5,048 nucleotides of DNA from NCBI GenBank assembly GCA_002500485.1, contig DLRJ01000136.1, forward strand, positions 1 through 5,048, given 5' to 3'. Source of the DNA: Dehalococcoidia bacterium UBA7891. GTDB lineage: Bacteria > Chloroflexota > Dehalococcoidia > Lucifugimonadales > UBA826. The position numbers and the translations under genes were made by a program. Of the stretch, positions 1 through 3,435 are shown one piece after another; position 1 is the stretch's first letter; the number at the start of each line of letters is the position of its first letter. The notes beneath the pieces are model-generated. The model did no database searches. It was not told where the DNA came from and saw only the letters and a program-made list of their open reading frames with translations.

Positions 1-57
1 GGCGCCAAAGTATACGCCTGAAATTCCGACAATAAACAGGACGGATTGAAGTAACAA
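1..57 (-). CDS. 5' end of a divergent membrane protein, possibly a Na+/Ca2+ antiporter (truncated by window edge)
   Basis: Reading leftwards from TTG at 57-55, an open frame continues to the window edge and gives MLLQSVLFIVGISGVYFGA (19 residues). An in-frame TAA lies just upstream (63-61), so the start must be at or after position 60. The only credible initiator is TTG, placed 7 nt after GAGGAG (70-65). The peptide is one hydrophobic helix ending in G-V-Y-F-G-A. From memory, bacterial CaCA-family calcium/sodium antiporters (YrbG type) often begin with a helix of the form (L)xxVGLxxLYFGAxxLV, so this product is a reasonable guess. Nineteen residues cannot prove it, and another polytopic membrane protein is possible. 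It is divergent from the cytochrome genes, with its own promoter, and is probably functionally unrelated to them. The gene start is fairly secure; the product is not. Confidence 0.5.
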   Translation of the reverse strand, partial: MLLQSVLFIVGISGVYFGA

Positions 58-64
58 TATTTAA

Positions 65-70
65 CTCCTC
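65..70 (-). promoter_or_regulatory. Ribosome binding site deciding the TTG start of the divergent gene
   Basis: The minus strand reads GAGGAG at 70-65, followed by 7 nt and then TTG at 57-55. This spacing is close to ideal. It supports a TTG initiation codon that a simple ATG search would miss. Confidence 0.55.
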
Positions 71-106
71 TTATGCTCTGATTTTATAATTCACGTAAGG
101 CAAGTA

Positions 107-141
107 CAGTAAAAGTATAATGGCAGCAACCCTCACGTCAA
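107..141 (-). promoter_or_regulatory. Sigma70-type promoter of the divergent (antiporter-like) gene
   Basis: On the minus strand, TTGACG (141-136) and TATACT (119-114) are separated by 16 nt. The expected transcription start is near 107, leaving a leader of about 50 nt before the TTG at 57. Both hexamers are one base from consensus (TTGACA and TATAAT). The promoter points at the only gene start on this side, which raises its credibility. Confidence 0.5.
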
Positions 142-265
142 ATATAAAAAAATCTGTAATCTATTGAACAAGCTTACCTGGCTTCACACCCATATCAAAC
201 GGCACATTCAGGTGTGATGTGACCTATCCTGATAACCAGGCATTTATCACAAAACACAATCTAAG
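142..265. other. Spacer with nested inverted repeat between divergent promoters
   Basis: This stretch lies between the minus-strand promoter at 107-141 and the A-rich region of the + strand promoter at 286. It contains a perfect 7-bp inverted repeat, TCACACC (184-190) with GGTGTGA (211-217). A second outer pair, CCTGG (177-181) with CCAGG (236-240), is nested around it. It could be a regulator site or an RNA stem, but neither arm leads to a U-run. No coding potential was recognised. Confidence 0.3.
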
Positions 266-320
266 CAAAAAAAATAAAAAAGTATTTGACATTAATGAAA
301 AGCGATATAGAATGCTCCGA
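266..320 (+). promoter_or_regulatory. Strong sigma70-type promoter with UP-like A-tract, driving RNA-A
   Basis: A perfect -35 TTGACA (286-291) and a -10 TAGAAT (308-313, one mismatch) are separated by 16 nt. Immediately upstream is an A-tract region (266-281) resembling an UP element. Between the -10 and the expected start at about 320 is a GC-rich discriminator, GCTCCG (314-319). UP element plus GC-rich discriminator is the usual layout of promoters for stable RNAs. No good Shine-Dalgarno/ATG pair follows, so I infer a non-coding transcript. Confidence 0.55.
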
Positions 321-338
321 TTGAGACTTAGTCTCAAT
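320..338. repeat. Perfect 9-bp palindrome at the predicted RNA-A start
   Basis: ATTGAGACT, a central T, then AGTCTCAAT form a 19-nt perfect dyad that begins exactly where the promoter at 286-313 predicts transcription to start. The right arm recurs at 498-506. In DNA it could be an operator. In RNA the left arm can pair either with the adjacent arm or with the distant copy. Confidence 0.6.
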
Positions 339-490
339 AAGGGCTATTTAATTATCCTAAAGTATTTTTATGGAATTCAGGATGGACCAGTATCAGTAAG
401 TACCGGATGAAAGCGTTCGAGTGTAAAAACCCTTCGTATGCAAATTACTTACACTGTAGACAGAGATTTAAAATTTTTTATTTAATACCT

Positions 491-516
491 GAGAAAGAGT
501 CTCAATTTCTCTTTTT
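491..516 (+). terminator. Rho-independent terminator of RNA-A
   Basis: GAGAAA (491-496) pairs with TTTCTC (506-511) across a 9-nt loop and is followed directly by TTTTT (512-516). The stem is short and only moderately GC-rich. A competing stem, TGAGA (490-494) with TCTCA (500-504), is possible, as is the long-range closing stem of RNA-A. It ends 5 bp before the U-run of the opposing terminator. Confidence 0.45.
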
Positions 517-520
517 CTAT

Positions 521-564
521 AAAAAAGGCTATCAGCTTCGCTCGGCAAGCTCTAACTGATAGCC
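521..564 (-). terminator. Strong Rho-independent terminator of RNA-B
   Basis: On the minus strand, GGCTATCAG (564-556) pairs perfectly with CTGATAGCC (535-527) and is followed by six U (526-521). An inner AGCTT/AAGCT pairing (551-547 with 538-534) is also possible. No minus-strand protein gene lies upstream of it, so its natural partner is the promoter at 650-623. Confidence 0.65.
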
Positions 565-616
565 AGGCACGTAAACGCGGGAAAGGAACATAAGTCCCCC
601 TCTTCGCATTTGGCCT
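521..616 (-). ncRNA. RNA-B: candidate small RNA (~96 nt) with two hairpins, minus strand
   Basis: A near-consensus promoter (650-623) predicts a start near 616, and a strong terminator ends the transcript at 526-521. The 5' half folds as AGGC (616-613) with GCCT (568-565), then AAATGCG (611-605) with CGCGTTT (579-573). The stem then continues weakly through 602-595 with 580 and 587-582, to a 7-nt loop CUUAUGU (594-588). Several of these pairs are G-U on the minus strand and would be A-C mismatches on the + strand, so the minus strand is the likely RNA. The 3' half is the terminator hairpin 564-527. There is no reading frame of note. I do not recognise the family; it does not show the conserved apical motif of SRP RNA. 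The segment UCCUUUC (587-581) is complementary to the Shine-Dalgarno region of the cytochrome gene at 856. Confidence 0.5.
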
Positions 617-650
617 TTTTTCATTATAACGACTGCTTTTTTCAAGTCAA
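616..650 (-). promoter_or_regulatory. Sigma70-type promoter of RNA-B
   Basis: On the minus strand, TTGACT (650-645) and a perfect TATAAT (628-623) are separated by 16 nt, predicting a start near 616. It is among the best promoter matches in the window. It faces away from the cytochrome gene at 856. Confidence 0.6.
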
Positions 651-855
651 TTGGCAATAGCAATCAGGCTCAGATGCGATCACCGCGTGTTAGGAGTGCA
701 TTGTGTGGATTATTTTGAGATCCCTCAATGCTGTTAATGAATCTTGTCTGTTTTAGAAAGGTTCTACGGGTGGACGTACTGGGCTTTGTACATACTACTG
801 CCGCAGTACACCTCTAATATTGACTATTTTTGAAAAAAGAAAGGAGTAGTAAAAG
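651..855. promoter_or_regulatory. Upstream region of the porin-cytochrome gene, with a dyad at 776-809
   Basis: No protein gene was seen here. A small hairpin TTGAG/CTCAA occupies 715-719 and 724-728. GTACTG (776-781) is perfectly repeated inverted as CAGTAC (804-809). It sits just upstream of a -10-like TAATAT (815-820) that has no -35 partner at normal spacing. If TAATAT is used, transcription would start near 827 and the dyad would cover the -35 region, as expected for a regulator-dependent promoter. This is inference only. AGGAG at 842-846 lies 9 nt before the ATG at 856 and is a good ribosome binding site. Confidence 0.3.
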
Positions 856-2418
856 ATGAAAAAAAAATTTTTGTTAATAGGTTTAGCTGTCTTTTCTCTA
901 GCGGGGATGTTTTTTGCCGTTTTTCCTGATAATTCACAGGCAGTACCGCCATTTGCCAGGAAATATAAGACTGCGTGTACAACATGCCACTGGGGAACAT
1001 TCCCTAAGCTTAATGCATTTGGTAATGCGTTTAAGGCGAATGGTCTGAGGATGCCAGGCGGCGGCGATGAGGTCTTTGTAAAGGATGAGCCGGTAGCGAT
1101 GGGCGCTTCTGCCTGGTCAAAATTATTCCCAAAGGCTGTATGGCCAGGCTATATTCCGGGATTGCCGCCTTTAGGCGTGTTAACTAAGTTTGGTATGACA
1201 GCCACACGTGAAAGGCCGCAGGGCGTTAGAGGTGGTGATGACGATGGAAGTCCATTAAGGGCTCAAGATGTACAGTTTAATGGCTTTGAAGATTTAGAGG
1301 TGCTTGTAGGAATGACTTTTGGTGAGACCTTGTCATTTTTTGCCGCTGGTAAATGGGGCGATTTGGAAAGGGCTTATCTTAACTATACTCCATTCATCAA
1401 AGGTGAACAGGGGCTGGTTAATGTTAGAATTGGTAGAATTGATACACGCTGTAATCCCGTATCTAACCATCTAAAGCAGATTCGAAATCGTAACTATCTC
1501 ATGAATGAAATGCCAATAGTACCGACTGGAAACTTCTTTGGGTTTCATCCCAACCAGTTAGGTATTGAGTTATGGGGTAGTATCAATGGCCCCGGTGGTA
1601 AAGGCGGCCTTGAATATGCGGTCGGTATTGTTAATGGACATTGGGGAGAAGGATCAGAAAACCTCATCGGCACTGGTTATATGGACACTATTAAAACCAA
1701 TATGGATGCTGCGGGAGCTGGTATCGGCAATGAAATAAACAACGGCAAAGACTTTTATGCTACAGTTTCTTACAAGCTGGGGGGTATGGGCGTACTTGGT
1801 GAAGAGTCGGTGGATGACTCGCTGGTGGCCAAAGAGAACTGGCAGGACAATTCAGTCAGGATAAAGGGTTATTGGTATCATGGTACTACCGGTGCTTATA
1901 TTGATAACGCAACAAGCGCTGCAACCGGTGATTTCGGAAATCCGATAACTGCTGGTGGCCACTTTGATGACAGTGCAAATGAATTCGATCGCTATGGCGT
2001 TGTACTTGAAGCTAACTGGTGGAACTTAGCATTTATGGCGTCAGCAGCATTTATGGAAGACGATATATCCGGCACAATAACATATGCTGCAGACGGTGGT
2101 TTGCCGCAAGAGTCGGGTAGTAGTTTTGATACAAATATCTATACAGCTGAAGTTAACTGGGTTGCTCTTCCATGGCTGATACCTTCCATGAGAGTTGAGA
2201 ATGTTAACCCGGATTATGACGCAAGAGACATTGAGTCGTTTACGAGGTATACCTTTGAGACCAGACTGATTACAAGGGCAAATACAACTGTTAACATAGG
2301 AGGAAGCTTTTCGAGCTACATGGATTCAGAATCAATTGGTGGTGTAGATGTGCCTAGTTATGATTTAAACCAGGCAGCAGATGACGCTTGCTGGATACAG
2401 ACAGAAGTTGCCTTCTAG
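856..2418 (+). CDS. Cyc2-like outer-membrane monohaem cytochrome-porin fusion
   Basis: This 520-residue protein has a classic signal peptide (residues 1-29, KKK then a hydrophobic core, cleavage after S-Q-A). Right after it comes one c-type haem motif, CTTCH (41-45), in the context PPFARKYKTACTTCH followed by FPKLNAFGNAFKANG. In the Cyc2 iron-oxidase family a haem motif at the mature N-terminus is followed by a similar F-P-x-L-x-x-F-G-x-x-F-K-x-x-G segment and a porin barrel. Residues from about 75 on alternate glycine/aromatic-rich strands with polar loops, and the chain ends in phenylalanine (EVAF), the usual C-terminal signature of outer-membrane barrels. Length fits the family. Two further cysteines occur at 199 and 512. 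I infer electron transfer across the outer membrane, with the haem domain in or near the pore. Fe(II) as substrate is not shown; related proteins of unknown function share this N-terminus. The start is fixed by AGGAG 9 nt upstream and by the signal peptide. Confidence 0.8.
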   Translation: MKKKFLLIGLAVFSLAGMFFAVFPDNSQAVPPFARKYKTACTTCHWGTFPKLNAFGNAFKANGLRMPGGGDEVFVKDEPVAMGASAWSKLFPKAVWPGYIPGLPPLGVLTKFGMTATRERPQGVRGGDDDGSPLRAQDVQFNGFEDLEVLVGMTFGETLSFFAAGKWGDLERAYLNYTPFIKGEQGLVNVRIGRIDTRCNPVSNHLKQIRNRNYLMNEMPIVPTGNFFGFHPNQLGIELWGSINGPGGKGGLEYAVGIVNGHWGEGSENLIGTGYMDTIKTNMDAAGAGIGNEINNGKDFYATVSYKLGGMGVLGEESVDDSLVAKENWQDNSVRIKGYWYHGTTGAYIDNATSAATGDFGNPITAGGHFDDSANEFDRYGVVLEANWWNLAFMASAAFMEDDISGTITYAADGGLPQESGSSFDTNIYTAEVNWVALPWLIPSMRVENVNPDYDARDIESFTRYTFETRLITRANTTVNIGGSFSSYMDSESIGGVDVPSYDLNQAADDACWIQTEVAF

Positions 2419-2541
2419 GTTAATTTCAATTTCAAATTTGTTAGCAGCACGGATGAGCGTAAATTTGTTAGTCCGTGCGTAGTATGTAAACCATTCTTGC
2501 AAAGTTATGTTATTACTTCACAAGGATGACTTCGGTAAATA

Positions 2542-2605
2542 GACAGAAACCCGGGTCAAACGAAAAAACCTCCCCGTTTTAGCCGTTTTGGCTTGGGTCT
2601 CTGTC
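2542..2605. other. Possible structured RNA element or regulatory dyad (three-way-junction-like)
   Basis: GACAGAAACCC (2542-2552) is complementary to GGGTCTCTGTC (2595-2605) at 10 of 11 positions. On the minus strand the odd pair becomes a G-U wobble, giving 11 pairs. Inside are CGGG (2552-2555) with CCCG (2573-2576), which overlaps the outer stem by one base, and the compact hairpin AGCC-GTTTT-GGCT (2581-2593). This gives a closed stem with two inner hairpins. It lies 114 nt before the chosen start of the cupredoxin gene. It matches no riboswitch class I can name, and it lacks a U-run at either end. Confidence 0.3.
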
Positions 2606-2704
2606 ATTTGCAGAAGACGATATTTTTTAAAGATAAAAACAGGTTGTATTTAATAAATTGTGGTTGATTGTATCCATTATCATTCGGATTAATAAAACCC
2701 AAAA

Positions 2705-2709
2705 GGAGG
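2705..2709 (+). promoter_or_regulatory. Ribosome binding site selecting the ATG at 2719
   Basis: GGAGG (2705-2709) is 9 nt from ATG 2719, the preferred distance, but only 3 nt from the in-frame ATG 2713. It therefore points to 2719 as the main start. It also excludes the longer frame from TTG 2668, which would put charged residues before the signal peptide. Confidence 0.6.
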
Positions 2710-2718
2710 AATATGCCT

Positions 2719-3402
2719 ATGAGAAAAATAATTTTAACAATTTTTGCTTTTGTAGCGTTAGTTCTGTTTACGGAAAATCTTAAGGCGGAAGAGGTACAGG
2801 AGCAATTACAAGCAGCCATAGCGGGATTAAAAAAAGAGATCAGATCTGACGTTACGGTAGAAAATCCCGGAACCATTACAGGTACAGTAAAGTGCAGAAG
2901 GGTGAGGCATTCCGGGGATGCAGTTGTTTACATTGAGAAAGTAGGGGATAACAACTTTGACCCGCCAACGGAGCACGGCGTAGTCGACCAGTTAAACCTG
3001 GTATTTGTTCCCCATGTAATCGCCGTACAGAAAGGTACAACAGTTGATTTTCCAAACAGTGATCAGGTAAGGCATAATGTATTTTCTACTCCTGATTGCT
3101 GCAATCAATTTAATCTGGGAACGTATGACGTCGGTACTTCAAAGCCTGTTAATTTTGATAAATCGTGTGAGGTGCCTCTCCTTTGCAATGTACATGCAGA
3201 GATGTCCGCTTATGTTGTAGCGCTGGATAACCCGTATTTTGGTGTTACAGAAAATGATGGAAGTTTCAGGATTGAAAATGTTCCTCCCGGTACATATCGG
3301 CTGAAGACATGGCATGAGAAACTGAGGTCTGTAGAGCAGGAAGTAAAGGTTGAAGGCGGCAAGACAGTAGAGGTAAGCTTTTTGATTAAGAAGCGCAAGT
3401 AA
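2719..3402 (+). CDS. Exported cupredoxin with C-terminal carboxypeptidase-regulatory-like domain
   Basis: This 227-residue protein starts with a signal peptide (1-23, cleavage after L-K-A). A short charged helical stretch (24-42) is followed by a beta-rich domain containing FPNSDQVRHNVFS, with H119, and then LLCNVHAEMSAYV, with C156, H159 and M162. H...C-x2-H-x2-M is the complete ligand set of a type-1 (blue) copper site, so it should bind copper and carry single electrons in the periplasm. Residues from about 171 (NPYFGVTENDGSF...VPPGTYRLKTWHE) match the carboxypeptidase-regulatory-like/methylamine-utilisation-type beta-sandwich that often accompanies such cupredoxins. Cysteines at 59, 127, 128 and 150 are additional. 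Its position between two cytochrome genes suggests a carrier linking outer- and inner-membrane partners. The domain call is firm; redox partners are inferred. Confidence 0.82.
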   Translation: MRKIILTIFAFVALVLFTENLKAEEVQEQLQAAIAGLKKEIRSDVTVENPGTITGTVKCRRVRHSGDAVVYIEKVGDNNFDPPTEHGVVDQLNLVFVPHVIAVQKGTTVDFPNSDQVRHNVFSTPDCCNQFNLGTYDVGTSKPVNFDKSCEVPLLCNVHAEMSAYVVALDNPYFGVTENDGSFRIENVPPGTYRLKTWHEKLRSVEQEVKVEGGKTVEVSFLIKKRK

Positions 3403-3435
3403 ATGACATTAGCTAATACTTGAATATACTCCGCC

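Larger units (their letters stand above)
320..516 (+). ncRNA. RNA-A: candidate structured small RNA (~197 nt), 6S-like architecture
   Basis: The transcript is bounded by a strong promoter (start about 320) and a U-tailed hairpin ending at about 516. Its first nine bases, ATTGAGACT (320-328), are exactly complementary to AGTCTCAAT at 498-506, so the ends can close into a stem. Further in, CAGT/AAGT (394-401) pairs with ACTT/ACTG (447-450, 453-456) across a 2-nt bulge. An apical stem joins 413-421 to 433-441 with one U-U mismatch and two G-U pairs; the G-U pairs favour the + strand as the RNA. A rod about 200 nt long with a closing stem and an AU-rich central bubble is the general shape of 6S RNA, but 6S is poorly conserved in sequence and I cannot confirm it. 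It may equally be a new RNA family. The leader could alternatively fold into a local 5' hairpin (320-326 with 332-338). Confidence 0.42.
2419..2718. other. 300-bp intergenic region with two inverted-repeat structures
   Basis: No protein gene was recognised. Near the left end AAATTTGTTAG occurs twice (2434-2444 and 2461-2471), with the arms of a perfect 7-bp dyad just downstream of the copies: GCACGGA (2447-2453) and TCCGTGC (2472-2478). A larger structured element lies at 2542-2605. Neither structure is directly followed by a U-run on the + strand, so no standard terminator separates the porin-cytochrome from the cupredoxin gene and read-through is possible. I saw no convincing promoter for the downstream gene. 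Confidence 0.4.

Noticed and set aside
219..410. 63-codon + strand frame starting at GTG, with a stretch (VFDINEKRYRMLRLR) faintly like HigB/RelE-type toxins
   Set aside because: It has no ribosome binding site, overlaps the RNA-A promoter and the first half of its predicted transcript, and lacks the conserved C-terminal histidine/E-Y-D region of HigB. At best it is a decayed fragment.
565..621. Plus-strand terminator using AGGC/GGCCT and the T-run 616-621
   Set aside because: The stem has several A-C mismatches on this strand, whereas on the minus strand they are G-U pairs. The T-run is better explained as the region between the minus-strand -10 and its start.
521..621. End of an insertion sequence or a MITE, because the segment has A6GGC/GCCT6 inverted ends
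   Set aside because: No target-site duplication or transposase remnant is visible, and a promoter plus terminator explains the symmetry. A genome-wide repeat search would be needed to exclude it fully.
820..825. TTGACT as a -35 box for the porin-cytochrome gene
   Set aside because: A matching -10 would fall on the ribosome binding site at 842-848, where no TATAAT-like sequence exists.
2668..2718. Extended start (TTG 2668) for the cupredoxin
   Set aside because: It would put a charged 17-residue tail in front of a good signal peptide and ignores the GGAGG at 2705-2709, which fits ATG 2719.
2521..2718. Known riboswitch (c-di-GMP/GEMM, cobalamin) upstream of the cupredoxin gene
   Set aside because: None of the conserved core sequences of these classes could be found on either strand.
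2604..2876. 90-codon minus-strand frame across the start of the cupredoxin gene
   Set aside because: It lies mostly antisense to a well-supported gene and has no recognisable domain. Its hydrophobic stretch is the mirror of the signal peptide region.
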